A stretch of 64,000 nt of DNA from Jeotgalibacillus proteolyticus (GTDB lineage: Bacteria > Bacillota > Bacilli > Bacillales > Jeotgalibacillaceae): NCBI RefSeq assembly GCF_002926065.1, contig NZ_PREZ01000002.1, positions 372,001-436,000 of the forward strand, given 5' to 3'. Position numbers and translations under genes: made by a program. Of this stretch, positions 9,544 through 18,482 are shown piece by piece. Positions within the stretch are counted from its first letter, which is position 1. Each line of letters starts with the position of its first letter. A model generated the notes under the pieces. That model was not told where the DNA came from. It was given only the letters and a program-made list of their open reading frames with translations, and made no database searches.

Positions 9544-10344
9544 TTATTTTTTCGACATAAACCCAAACAACTTTTGAAAGAAGGTTTTCTTTTCTTCTGT
9601 TAAAGACATAAGAGGAATTGATTCCCCTAAAATCCGTTTAGCAATATTACGGTAGGCAAGCGCCGCTTTATTATCAGGATTCATCGCAATTGGCTCACCT
9701 TTATTAGAAGCTGTAATAACCTGATCATCGTCCACTACAATCCCCAAAAGATCGATGGACAGGTGAGTAGTAATCTCATCGATATCAAGCATATCCCCCG
9801 ACTCCATTAAATGATTGCGAATCCGGTTAATAACGAGCATAGGAGGATCGATCTCGGCCTGTTCAAGGAGTCCTACAATTCTATCGGCATCTCTCACTGC
9901 TGACCGTTCAGGGGTTGTAACAACAATCGCTTTATTCGCTCCTGCTATGGCATTTTTGTATCCCTGCTCAATTCCTGCAGGACAGTCGATTAATATATAG
10001 TCATAATCCTGCTTGAGCTGCTCGACAAGCTCTTTCATCTGCTCAGGATCAACTGCGGTTTTATCACTTGTCTGGGCTGCAGGCAGCAGGTAAAGCAAAT
10101 CGTCAAACCGCTTATCCTTAACCAGTGCCTGATGCACCTTACAGCGCCCCTCTATTACATCAACCAAATCATAGATAATTCTGTTTTCAAGCCCAAGTAC
10201 CACATCCAGATTTCTCAGGCCGATATCTGTATCAATTAGGCAAACTCTCTTCCCCTGCATGGCAATAGCAGTTCCGAGGTTTGCTGTAGTAGTTGTTTTT
10301 CCTACCCCGCCTTTTCCGGAGGTAATAACGATTGCATCGCCCAT
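9544..10344 (-). CDS. minD: septum site-determining ATPase MinD
   Basis: Membrane-associated ATPase that positions MinC at poles and new septa to block off-centre division. 266 residues from the chosen start. Deviant Walker A GKGGVGKTT at residues 10-18, switch motif DTDIGLRNLDVVLGLENR, DCPAGIEQGY, and the C-terminal amphipathic membrane-targeting helix ending FFQKLFGFMSKK. The frame is open to 10386, but GAGGGGG lies 8 nt before the ATG at 10344 and the family begins MG(E/D)AIVITSGKGG. minC stops 1 nt before this start. Confidence 0.96.
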   Translation of the reverse strand: MGDAIVITSGKGGVGKTTTTANLGTAIAMQGKRVCLIDTDIGLRNLDVVLGLENRIIYDLVDVIEGRCKVHQALVKDKRFDDLLYLLPAAQTSDKTAVDPEQMKELVEQLKQDYDYILIDCPAGIEQGYKNAIAGANKAIVVTTPERSAVRDADRIVGLLEQAEIDPPMLVINRIRNHLMESGDMLDIDEITTHLSIDLLGIVVDDDQVITASNKGEPIAMNPDNKAALAYRNIAKRILGESIPLMSLTEEKKTFFQKLFGFMSKK

Positions 10345-10345
10345 T

Positions 10346-11029
10346 TTAAATTCCCCCTCTATAATTCGTGATATCCGGTCTGACATTCCGTAAAACTTGA
10401 AGGCGGTCTACCACGATTTGTTCTGTCTCATCTATGTAGGCGCATTCCATTTCATGAGACTCCTGCTCATTTACATCAAGATCCGGCGCACGGTTCAGGA
10501 GGCTTGAGATCCGCAGCTGGGACGGAATCATTTGAGAAGCAACAATAACAGCATCTTCATTACCGTAGCAGCCTGCATGAGCTACACCCTTCAATGTACC
10601 GAGAATATAAATATTTCCGCCGGCTCTAATCATCCCGCCCGGGTTTACATCCCCGATTAACAGGAAATCTCCCTCCACCTCTATCACCTGACCGGATCTG
10701 ATAATGCCTGCTATGGAGGACATTTCACGCTGGCGAATTAATTGCTCTGCAAAATCGATGGTAATGACATTACTATGAATTTCACCCACGACAAGACTTT
10801 TTTGGCTCTTAACAATTTCTTTTAATTCCTCTTGCTGTTCCTCACTAAGGTAACGGTTACCCGCTTCTATTTTAGCGGAGATCACATGCTGATCATCAGC
10901 TGCTTTATACTGAACCGATAATTTTTCAATCAATTCCTCTTTTAGCACCTCATACCCGCATTGGTCGTCCAATTTAAGGATAAAGCCATCTTTGGTTCCT
11001 TTTATCATTACATTTTGTCGATTACCCAT
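10346..11029 (-). CDS. minC: septum formation inhibitor MinC
   Basis: Inhibits FtsZ assembly when recruited by MinD. 227 residues: a variable N-terminal FtsZ-interacting domain (1-100) and the conserved C-terminal beta-helix (RSGQVIEVEGDFLLIGDVNPGGMIRAGGNIYILGTLKGVAHAG) that binds MinD. SD GAGGTG stands 5 nt before the ATG. Downstream of mreD and 1 nt upstream of minD, the usual Bacillus arrangement. Confidence 0.96.
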   Translation of the reverse strand: MGNRQNVMIKGTKDGFILKLDDQCGYEVLKEELIEKLSVQYKAADDQHVISAKIEAGNRYLSEEQQEELKEIVKSQKSLVVGEIHSNVITIDFAEQLIRQREMSSIAGIIRSGQVIEVEGDFLLIGDVNPGGMIRAGGNIYILGTLKGVAHAGCYGNEDAVIVASQMIPSQLRISSLLNRAPDLDVNEQESHEMECAYIDETEQIVVDRLQVLRNVRPDITNYRGGI

Positions 11030-11063
11030 CTTTTCACCTCAATACTCTCCCATTCACAATTCT

Positions 11064-11582
11064 TTATTCTTGATAATGCGTCTGTCTTAGATTGATCATC
11101 CATACTTTTAAGGGATAGGCAAGGAGTAGCAGAAACAAAGAATTAAAGAGCAGCGTAGAGTATAATCGCTGGGTGAGAAATGTTGAAAAATCCACTCCAG
11201 CCACACCAATTAATAGATTAAATTGATAAACTACCCACTCCAAGCCTGCAATTAAAACGATTCCTAGCAGCCCAATCACAATTAGATGCTGATGAATCAG
11301 CTTCAATACAGCTAAAGCAATATAAATTAATAACGGAAATAAGAACATATAAATGCCGATAATTCCAGTAAAGAATAAATCATACATAAACCCGAAAACA
11401 AACCCGAAAATATAAGCGGTACGTGGTTTATAGTAAATGCTTATAAGCAGGATAAACAAAAAGAGAAATCTGGGAACTAAAAACCGGGTGTCCCCGTATG
11501 CTTGAACCGGTGAAAATGTTGCAAAAATACTTTCACTGTAAAAGATGAAGATTCCCAGAAGCGGAAGAATAAAACGTGTCAT
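11064..11582 (-). CDS. mreD: rod shape-determining protein MreD
   Basis: 172-residue integral membrane protein of the elongasome, partner of MreC. About five hydrophobic segments are visible, with the typical LFFTGIIGIYMFLFPLLIYIAL stretch in the middle. The start ATG overlaps the mreC stop by one base (TAATG), so translation is probably coupled. Confidence 0.92.
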   Translation of the reverse strand: MTRFILPLLGIFIFYSESIFATFSPVQAYGDTRFLVPRFLFLFILLISIYYKPRTAYIFGFVFGFMYDLFFTGIIGIYMFLFPLLIYIALAVLKLIHQHLIVIGLLGIVLIAGLEWVVYQFNLLIGVAGVDFSTFLTQRLYSTLLFNSLFLLLLAYPLKVWMINLRQTHYQE

Positions 11583-12466
11583 TATTCAGCCTCCTCATCC
11601 TGAGAATCCTGTTCTATCTCACTTTGGCCTACAGCAGTCCGTTCAATTACCATCACATGCTCCAGATCATACAGACTGGAAGCCGGTTTAACATATGCGA
11701 TTTGAGTAAGCCCATATTCATCTTGTGCAACCTCTGTTACTTCACCTATTAGCAGATCTTTTGGAAAAATCCCGCCAAGACCGGATGTAATTACCCTGGA
11801 GCCTTCCTGAACCTCCTGATCAAATGGAATTTTTCTGACCATCAGTTCTTCCCGCTCACGATCGAAGCCTTCAACCAGACCGAAAACATTAGACTCATCA
11901 GACTGGATCAGGGCAGAAACCCGGTTATTTGGATTTCTTGCACTTAACAATTCAATAGTGGAAGTGAATTGGCCGGTATCTTTGACCCTGCCGATCATTC
12001 CGCTTGCAGTTTGAACAGCCATATTGGTCTCTATACCATTTACCTGCCCTTTATCAATAATGATCGTCTCCTGCCATTGATCAGGATTCCTGGCAATTAC
12101 CGTAGCATGGACTACATTAAAGTCTCTTAGATTCTCTTCAATACCGATGATTCCCCGTAGCTCTTCATTATCTCGCGTCAAATCTATAACCTCAGTTTCA
12201 AGCTGAACGAGTTCTTCTAACCTCGCTTTTAACGTTTGATTTTCTGAATACGTATTAGTCAGATCCTGAACATTTTCAACTAGTCCCTGAACGTAGCCTG
12301 CAGGCTTAGAAGCAATGTTCTGTCCAAAACCGACAATATCTTTTACAAACTGTTCAGGCCAGGAAATATTTTCACGCTCACGGAGAGAAAACCCTATTAA
12401 TGCCACCAGCAGGATAATACTGACCAGCAGCACAATGAGCCTTTTATTCATAAAAAATGGGGGCAT
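11582..12466 (-). CDS. mreC: rod shape-determining protein MreC
   Basis: Periplasm-facing elongasome scaffold that links MreB to the wall synthases. 294 residues: short cytoplasmic end, one transmembrane helix (LIVLLVSIILLVALIGFSL), a coiled coil around residues 65-110, then two beta-barrel domains (ATVIARNPDQWQETIIIDKG, VITSGLGGIFPKDLLIGEV). The tail is acidic. GAGGTG lies 9 nt before the ATG. Second gene of the mreB operon. Confidence 0.95.
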   Translation of the reverse strand: MPPFFMNKRLIVLLVSIILLVALIGFSLRERENISWPEQFVKDIVGFGQNIASKPAGYVQGLVENVQDLTNTYSENQTLKARLEELVQLETEVIDLTRDNEELRGIIGIEENLRDFNVVHATVIARNPDQWQETIIIDKGQVNGIETNMAVQTASGMIGRVKDTGQFTSTIELLSARNPNNRVSALIQSDESNVFGLVEGFDREREELMVRKIPFDQEVQEGSRVITSGLGGIFPKDLLIGEVTEVAQDEYGLTQIAYVKPASSLYDLEHVMVIERTAVGQSEIEQDSQDEEAE

Positions 12467-12498
12467 GTCTTTTTACACCTCAATCAATTTTAACGCAC

Positions 12499-13503
12499 TT
12501 ATTTTTGCTTTTTAAAGTAATCAATATTGTCCAGTGCTTTTCCTGTTCCAATCGCTACACAATCGAGAGGTTCTTCCGCAATATGCACAGGCATAGCTGT
12601 TTCTCTCGTAATAATCTGATCTAATTCACGCAGGAGAGCTCCTCCTCCGGTAAGTACGATTCCGCGGTCCATAATATCAGCAGAAAGCTCCGGAGGAGTC
12701 ATCTCCAGGGTGCTTTTCACTGAATTTATAATCGACGTTACCGTGTCTGATAACGCTTTTGTTATCTCAGTCTCAGAAATTTTAATGGTTTTTGGGAGCC
12801 CTGTTAAAAGGTCACGGCCCCGGATTTCCATATCTCTCGGTTCCTCTGAGACAATGGCAGATCCGATTTCAATTTTAATCATTTCAGCAGTCCGTTCACC
12901 AATCATTAAATTATATTGTTTACGGATGTAGGAGATAATAGCATCATCCATTTCGTCGCCTGCTACCCGGATCGATTCACTTGTCACAATACCGCCAAGT
13001 GAAATGACAGCCACTTCGGTAGTTCCGCCTCCGATGTCAACAACCATGCTTCCCGTTGGCTCCCATACCGGCAAATTCGCTCCGATCGCAGCAGCAAATG
13101 GCTCTTCTATAGGAAATGCGTCTCTCGCTCCTGCCTGGCGGGCTGCATCAATGACAGCTCTCCGTTCAACTGATGTGATTCCGGATGGTACACATACCAT
13201 CACATATGGTTTTCTTGAAAAAGACCCGCTATTTTTTAACGCCTGATTCATGTAATACTTCATCATTGTGGAAGTTGTTTCAAAATCTGCAATTACTCCA
13301 TCCTTCATCGGACGCAGCGCTACAATATTACCCGGTGTTCTCCCAATCATGTTGCGGGCTTCATTTCCAACTGCCACTATATCCTTGTTATCCTGTCTTA
13401 ATGCTACAACTGAAGGCTCTCTTACAACAATTCCTTTGCCTTTTATGTATACAAGTGTATTTGCTGTTCCTAAGTCAATCCCTATATCTTTTGATCCAAA
13501 CAT
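12499..13503 (-). CDS. mreB: cell shape-determining actin-like protein MreB
   Basis: Bacterial actin that organises lateral wall synthesis. 334 residues with all nucleotide-binding elements: phosphate 1 [19 protein letters not shown], connect and phosphate 2 [19 protein letters not shown], and adenosine motif [15 protein letters not shown]. First gene of mreB-mreC-mreD-minC-minD. The preceding gene radC is separated by about 110 bp with a promoter-like TATAAT. Confidence 0.97.
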   Translation of the reverse strand: MFGSKDIGIDLGTANTLVYIKGKGIVVREPSVVALRQDNKDIVAVGNEARNMIGRTPGNIVALRPMKDGVIADFETTSTMMKYYMNQALKNSGSFSRKPYVMVCVPSGITSVERRAVIDAARQAGARDAFPIEEPFAAAIGANLPVWEPTGSMVVDIGGGTTEVAVISLGGIVTSESIRVAGDEMDDAIISYIRKQYNLMIGERTAEMIKIEIGSAIVSEEPRDMEIRGRDLLTGLPKTIKISETEITKALSDTVTSIINSVKSTLEMTPPELSADIMDRGIVLTGGGALLRELDQIITRETAMPVHIAEEPLDCVAIGTGKALDNIDYFKKQK

Positions 13504-13580
13504 GGAGTATCTCCCTTTCTAATTCCGCGGCTAAGAGGTGCTCGTCCTAATCTAGCACTCTTGCAAAAACCATAGCTTTT

Positions 13581-13609
13581 ATTATAGCCTACCAGGTTTT
13601 AAAATAACA
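13581..13609 (-). promoter_or_regulatory. candidate promoter of the mreB operon
   Basis: Minus-strand TATAAT at 13581-13586 with a weak -35 (GTTATT, 17 bp). It lies in the radC-mreB gap, about 80 nt before the mreB start. Confidence 0.45.
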
Positions 13610-13612
13610 GAG

Positions 13613-14311
13613 TTACATGTACCCTTTTTCCTTCAGACTCACATATTTCCTGTCACCTATTATTAAATGATCAAGCACTTCAATCCCGATCATTCTCCCG
13701 CATTCTACAAGCCTGCGGGTTACATCTATATCTTCCTTTGATGGAGCCGGATCACCGCTCGGATGATTATGCGCGCATACAATAGAGGCCGCTGAGCGTC
13801 TGAACGCTTCTTTAAAAACCTCCCTCGGATGAACAATGGAGGAATTTAAGCTGCCAATAAAAATTGTTTTCTGATGAATAACCTGATTTTTAGTATTTAA
13901 ATAAAGGCAAACAAAGTGTTCCTGTTGAAGAAAACGCATATCATTCATTAAAAAATTTGCTCCATCTTCAGGAGAGCGGATAGAAAAACGTTCTTCAAAA
14001 GTAAGATTTGAAATCCGTCTGCCCAGTTCCACTGCAGCCATCATCAGAACAGCCTTTGCTTCACCAATTCCTCTGATTTCCATAATCTCTTCTAATGAAG
14101 CCTCTTTTAATAGACGCAGACCTTCAAATTGATGTAACACTTTATTTGAAAGATTTAATACAGATTCGTGTTTTGAGCCTGTCCGGAGCAGGATAGCAAT
14201 CAGCTCCTGATTTGACAGGCTCCGTGCACCATGATTTTTTAAGCGTTCACGAGGTCGGTCTTCTTCTACAACATCTCTGATCATTAATACGGATTGCGGC
14301 TTAACAACCAA
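13613..14311 (-). CDS. radC: RadC family JAB-domain protein
   Basis: 232-residue RadC/UPF0758 protein: an N-terminal helix-hairpin-helix region (IMEIRGIGEAKAVLMMAAVELG) and a JAMM metalloprotease-like domain with HNHPSGDPAPSKED near residue 180. Despite the name, a role in DNA repair is not established. The start is TTG at 14311, with AAGGAGG 7 nt upstream and no nearby ATG in frame. Follows maf, as in B. subtilis. Confidence 0.94.
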   Translation of the reverse strand: MVVKPQSVLMIRDVVEEDRPRERLKNHGARSLSNQELIAILLRTGSKHESVLNLSNKVLHQFEGLRLLKEASLEEIMEIRGIGEAKAVLMMAAVELGRRISNLTFEERFSIRSPEDGANFLMNDMRFLQQEHFVCLYLNTKNQVIHQKTIFIGSLNSSIVHPREVFKEAFRRSAASIVCAHNHPSGDPAPSKEDIDVTRRLVECGRMIGIEVLDHLIIGDRKYVSLKEKGYM

Positions 14312-14348
14312 CTAAATTCCTCCTTCTTGCGGAGGAAGCGGTAAATGT

Positions 14349-14909
14349 CTAATCCGGCAGAAAATCTCTAAGCTCCCTGTTAAGGCGTGAAATTGGAAGG
14401 CCCATTACAGCATAGTAATCTCCAACGATTTGCTTAACAAATAATGAGCCACCGCTTTGAATTCCGTACCCGCCTGCTTTGTCATACGGGTCAGAAGTTT
14501 TTACGTATGCCTGTATCTCTTCTTCTGAAAGCGGCCAAAACGTAACTTCTACTTGTTCAGCAAAGGTTTTTATACGTTCCGGGGAAATTATTGATACAGC
14601 AGTCCATACGGAGTGAGTACTGCCAGACAGCTCTTTTAGCATACTGACCGCTTCCTCTTCATTTTTAGGTTTTCCAAGAATTTTGCTGCCTGCAACAATA
14701 GTATCTGAGCCAATCACGATCGATTGCGGAAACTGTTTTGCAACTTCGACGGCTTTGCCTTTTGCAAGCTTTGTTACAACGGTGCATGGATCATCCGATG
14801 GGGAAAAGGTTTCTTCAAAGGGACTAGGGTAGATGGTAAAAGGGAGATTTAAATAGGAGAGTAGTTCTTTTCTTCTTGGGGATGCTGAAGCTAAAATGAT
14901 GTCTTTCAT
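14349..14909 (-). CDS. maf: Maf family nucleoside triphosphate pyrophosphatase
   Basis: 186-residue Maf-type NTP pyrophosphatase, thought to remove modified or non-canonical dTTP/UTP, and in B. subtilis linked to septum arrest. Family motifs: LASASPRRKELL at the N-terminus, VIGSDTIV, GKPKNEEEA, and DPYDKAGGYGIQ. SD AGAGGTG precedes the ATG. It lies between spoIIB and radC. Confidence 0.95.
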   Translation of the reverse strand: MKDIILASASPRRKELLSYLNLPFTIYPSPFEETFSPSDDPCTVVTKLAKGKAVEVAKQFPQSIVIGSDTIVAGSKILGKPKNEEEAVSMLKELSGSTHSVWTAVSIISPERIKTFAEQVEVTFWPLSEEEIQAYVKTSDPYDKAGGYGIQSGGSLFVKQIVGDYYAVMGLPISRLNRELRDFLPD

Positions 14910-14987
14910 TTGGATGGCACCTCTAACTGTAGATTTAGATGGGAGATATACTTATTGTAGCATACCCCCCCATAACTTCCCATGATT

Positions 14988-15776
14988 CTACATGTTTTTT
15001 TGCGGGAGCTCCCACAGCTCTTCCACAACATGCAGGACAGCACGGTCCAGCTCTGTTTTTTTCGTTTCTTTAAGTGCAGCCAATTCTTTTATAGATGTGT
15101 AGAAAGGAGTAAGCACTTCGCTGTCAGGCGGTGATGCAACGAGATTCTCCCCTGCTTGCTGATCAATACTTCCGTTAAGCAATATTTCGGTAAAAGCTAC
15201 TGCAGAGTGCAGCCATTTACTGTCATTGTCACTTAATTCAAGCTCCCCACCCGGCCTAACTACCTGTTTTACATACAACTCCGCATCCTGCTGGTATAGA
15301 GAAGCAATCTCCTGGGCCGATTTTTCATCAGACGCTGCCCCTACCCACAAAGCAGTGAATTCTTCATAAGGTGTTTGAATTACAGGCATATTAGCCTCAA
15401 TTTCTTTTAAGGAGGTTTCAGCGGAAGCCGCTTCTTTAAATACACCGGCCTGCACCACCCACAAAGACTGTTCAGGAACCACTGCGGCTGAGGTGCTGCC
15501 AGGTGTGTTTTGCTCAGCAGGCTGCTCTGCCTTTTCTGTTAAAACCGGCTGACCGGCAAGTTCAGGGTCGATTACGGTAAATGCAAGTGATGCAAAAATA
15601 GTTGAAACAAACGCAGCAAAAAGAACAGGTCTCAATTTAATGACCCAGCCGCGGATCGAGTGCATACCTTTGTGAACCTTTTTTTTCGTGATAACTGGAA
15701 AATGAATAATGGCATTTTGAGCTGGCTGCGCTGTTTGTTTCTCCTCTTTTTCTTGATTGTTTTGTATAGGCCCCAC
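14988..15776 (-). CDS. spoIIB: stage II sporulation protein SpoIIB, SPOR-domain protein
   Basis: Helps remodel septal peptidoglycan during engulfment. About 262 residues: cytoplasmic N-terminus, one transmembrane helix (RPVLFAAFVSTIFASLAFTVI), and an extracellular SPOR-like repeat (LWVVQAGVFKEAASAETSLKEIEANMPVIQ...). The frame begins with TTG at 15806, but GTG at 15776 has GAAGGGGGA 6-7 nt upstream and is preferred. Sequence is weakly conserved in this family, so the name also rests on the comC-spoIIB-maf-radC order. Confidence 0.85.
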   Translation of the reverse strand: MGPIQNNQEKEEKQTAQPAQNAIIHFPVITKKKVHKGMHSIRGWVIKLRPVLFAAFVSTIFASLAFTVIDPELAGQPVLTEKAEQPAEQNTPGSTSAAVVPEQSLWVVQAGVFKEAASAETSLKEIEANMPVIQTPYEEFTALWVGAASDEKSAQEIASLYQQDAELYVKQVVRPGGELELSDNDSKWLHSAVAFTEILLNGSIDQQAGENLVASPPDSEVLTPFYTSIKELAALKETKKTELDRAVLHVVEELWELPQKNM

Positions 15777-15881
15777 AAATGCTCCCCCTTCAATGCGTTT
15801 GTTCAACAGCCTATCATGTGCAGCACAAAAAAGAACAAGACTCCTGTCGTCCTGTTCCGGAAAAAAACTGACATGATTCGA

Positions 15882-16637
15882 TTAGGTAAACAATAAACGA
15901 ATATACAGGTCTATCAGCTCGTAACCCCAAAAGTATGCAGCAATCGAGCCTGCAGCAATTGATGGTCCAAAAGGAATTTGATCTTTTCGATTTTTCCCTT
16001 TTAGCATCAACCCAATTAAACCTGCAGCAGTGCCGATCAAAGTAGCCAGGAAAAAAGACAGCAATGTCAGCTTTACTCCAAGCACCAGTCCAATGACTGC
16101 GTAAAGCTTAATATCTCCTCCACCCATTCCGCCTTTTGATAGTATCGCTATAAAAAATAACAGAAAAAAACCTGCAGCAGAACCCGCTGGTGCATCCCAC
16201 CAGGGGTTTAAAGGTTCGACGGTTCTAATCACAATCAAAAATGCTCCGAATAATAGCAGGATTTTATCCGGAATGATCATATAAACCAGATCTGTAACTG
16301 TAATGATAATTAGCAGTGAACTAAAAACTAAAGCGGCTGCCAGCTCTGCTGAAAAGCCAAAATGCCAATAGGAGTATACAAAAAGCAATCCTGCCAAGAG
16401 TTCAATACCGGGATAAAGCGGTGAAATCGTTTTTCTACATTTCCTGCACTTGCCTTTGAGAAAAAGATAGGAAAGCACGGGAATCAGTTCAAACCATCCT
16501 AATTTATGCCGGCATGCCGGACAGCTGGATCCGGGGGTAAGAAGTGATTTATTTTCAGGAACCCTCAGACCAACTACATTATAAAAAGAGCCAAGGATAG
16601 TACCATAAAGAAAGAATAAAATGGAATAAAAATCCAT
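15882..16637 (-). CDS. comC: type IV prepilin peptidase ComC
   Basis: Membrane aspartic peptidase that cleaves and N-methylates competence pseudopilins (ComGC-type). The cytoplasmic zinc-type cysteines CPAC and CRKC appear near residues 40-70. The catalytic aspartates lie in TVTDLVYMIIPD and in GGMGGGDIKLYAVIG. About eight hydrophobic segments. The frame opens at 16673 without an SD; ATG 16637 (MDFYSILFFLYG) gives the family N-terminus, though AAGGAG lies 12 nt away. Confidence 0.93.
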   Translation of the reverse strand: MDFYSILFFLYGTILGSFYNVVGLRVPENKSLLTPGSSCPACRHKLGWFELIPVLSYLFLKGKCRKCRKTISPLYPGIELLAGLLFVYSYWHFGFSAELAAALVFSSLLIIITVTDLVYMIIPDKILLLFGAFLIVIRTVEPLNPWWDAPAGSAAGFFLLFFIAILSKGGMGGGDIKLYAVIGLVLGVKLTLLSFFLATLIGTAAGLIGLMLKGKNRKDQIPFGPSIAAGSIAAYFWGYELIDLYIRLLFT

Positions 16638-16715
16638 ACGTATGCTGCACTCCTTACAGAACAAAGTTTCCATATTGCAAGTAAACCGGGTCTCACTGAT
16701 CCGTTTATAAAGTCT

Positions 16716-18431
16716 TTACTGTTTTATGCCTGCAGCCACTCTGTTTCTTCCGGCTCTCTTCGCACCGATATAAAGTGCACGATCAGCACTTCTTATTAAA
16801 TTCTTAGCATTATCAGTGTCCTCAGGAGCTGTCGATACTCCAATACTGACCGTTAACTTCACTAAAATGCTTTCTCTTTTACTCGTTAAGTCATGACTCG
16901 TTCTAAATTCCGTTTCTTCAATGGTTTTTCTAATTTTCTCAGCCAGCTTGACGGAGTCTTCTTTGGTTAAATCCGCCAGGAGAATAACAAACTCTTCCCC
17001 TCCGTACCGGGCAACAACCCCTTTATCTTCTACCTTTTCTCTCAGCACGTCTGCTATTGAACAAAGAAGATCATTCCCGCTTTGATGACCATATGTATCA
17101 TTTACGCGTTTGAAATAATCGATATCAACCAGGATTAAGGAAAGCTGGTCAAGTGCGCCGTTCTTTAGCCTGCTAAACTCCAGATCAAGCTTTTCCTGAA
17201 AATACCGGTAATTATAGAGGCCGGTCAAAGCACAGCGTTCACTTTTAACAATGGTATTCTGATAGCTTTTTGCATTCTGAATTGCCACAGCAAAATACGA
17301 GCATAGAAGATCAATAATGGGTAAATGGTGAGGCTTATAGGCATATTTTTTTCTCGAAGCAACCAGCAATACTGCAACAATTTCGTTGTTTCGCCGGATC
17401 GGAAGGGAAAGAACACTTTCAATATCCCGGGGCATATATCCTTCAGCTGTTTCTAGCCATTCCGATTTTTTGTGATAAAGCCTGGAGGTCCGCTCACCCC
17501 ATACCGTCCCGCTAATCCCCTCTCCTTTTGAAACAGGGGGGAGGCTACTCAGCTCTATGCGTCCATTTTCAAATCTGCGAAGCAAAATTAGTCTTTCATT
17601 TACAACATCCACATCCAGAATATATGCGTAATCAATCGGGAGAAATGCAGTCAGTTTTTTAACAAATAAATCCAGCACTTCGTTTTCTTTAAGCTGTGCC
17701 GCGAGCTGATGGCCAATTTCTCCTGCCCGGGCAAGGTCTGCATTCACCTTTTCTGACGTATTATAGAGCCTTAAAACAAGTGCAACAGTAAGAAATGGAG
17801 CTCCCAGGTAAAAAATAGCCATTACCCCGATCCTGTCAAGAAGATAAAAAAGTGCAAGACCATAAGGAAGGCTTAGAGTAGTCGATACATAGTCCAAAAT
17901 AACATCTTTAGATATAAATCGAGACCTGTTTTTCATAAGTGCAGTAAAACCATATAGGAATAAATGATTCAGCACATTGTGAATTAAAATATAGAGAGCT
18001 GATCCCAGAAAAATGACCAGAACCGAATCCTCAGTAACTGAAATATTTAATGCGTAGAAGGCTTCAGCTGCAGCAATACTGATGATCATCATCATGGCAG
18101 AGTTTACGGCATATCTGTAAAGGGTGTGGCGATTGATCGCCGAACGGATCAATAGCGGGATTAATACGATCTGCATAAGTAAAACCTCAAAAAACATACC
18201 ATAAGTTAAAAATGCCGTAAGATTAACCCAATATAAAAGAAAAATGGTCGAATCGTTAACTTTAAAGGGAAGGAAGGCACTGATTATTCCAATAATGACC
18301 AATGCCAGAGGTACCCACCAGGAAGTAATTTCTATAGGATCTGCCTGATAGGAGTAGTAAAGACCTGCCGGGAAAACCATAATCCATACCAGCCAAAATA
18401 CCCATCTTACTTTTATAGAAACCCCTTCCAT
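16716..18431 (-). CDS. membrane GAF-GGDEF diguanylate cyclase
   Basis: 571-residue predicted diguanylate cyclase that makes cyclic di-GMP. Residues 1-215 hold about six hydrophobic segments, about 245-390 form a GAF domain (LPIDYAYILDVD...GISGTVWGERTS...VLSLPIRRNNEIVAVLLVAS), and the C-terminal GGDEF domain starts at LTGLYNYRYFQEKLD with active-site ARYGGEEF, so it is probably catalytic. Architecture matches B. subtilis DgcP (YtrP). There the gene lies elsewhere; here it sits between comC and folC. No inhibitory RxxD motif was confirmed. Confidence 0.9.
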   Translation of the reverse strand: MEGVSIKVRWVFWLVWIMVFPAGLYYSYQADPIEITSWWVPLALVIIGIISAFLPFKVNDSTIFLLYWVNLTAFLTYGMFFEVLLMQIVLIPLLIRSAINRHTLYRYAVNSAMMMIISIAAAEAFYALNISVTEDSVLVIFLGSALYILIHNVLNHLFLYGFTALMKNRSRFISKDVILDYVSTTLSLPYGLALFYLLDRIGVMAIFYLGAPFLTVALVLRLYNTSEKVNADLARAGEIGHQLAAQLKENEVLDLFVKKLTAFLPIDYAYILDVDVVNERLILLRRFENGRIELSSLPPVSKGEGISGTVWGERTSRLYHKKSEWLETAEGYMPRDIESVLSLPIRRNNEIVAVLLVASRKKYAYKPHHLPIIDLLCSYFAVAIQNAKSYQNTIVKSERCALTGLYNYRYFQEKLDLEFSRLKNGALDQLSLILVDIDYFKRVNDTYGHQSGNDLLCSIADVLREKVEDKGVVARYGGEEFVILLADLTKEDSVKLAEKIRKTIEETEFRTSHDLTSKRESILVKLTVSIGVSTAPEDTDNAKNLIRSADRALYIGAKRAGRNRVAAGIKQ

Positions 18432-18482
18432 GCACTACCATCTCCGATTTAATGAGTTAAAAGTCTCATTTTAATCATAATA

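Noticed and set aside
9815-10000. Plus-strand ORFs inside minD, mreB, lonA, sdhA and other core genes
   Set aside because: Shadows of strongly supported minus-strand genes, without SD sequences or protein family features.
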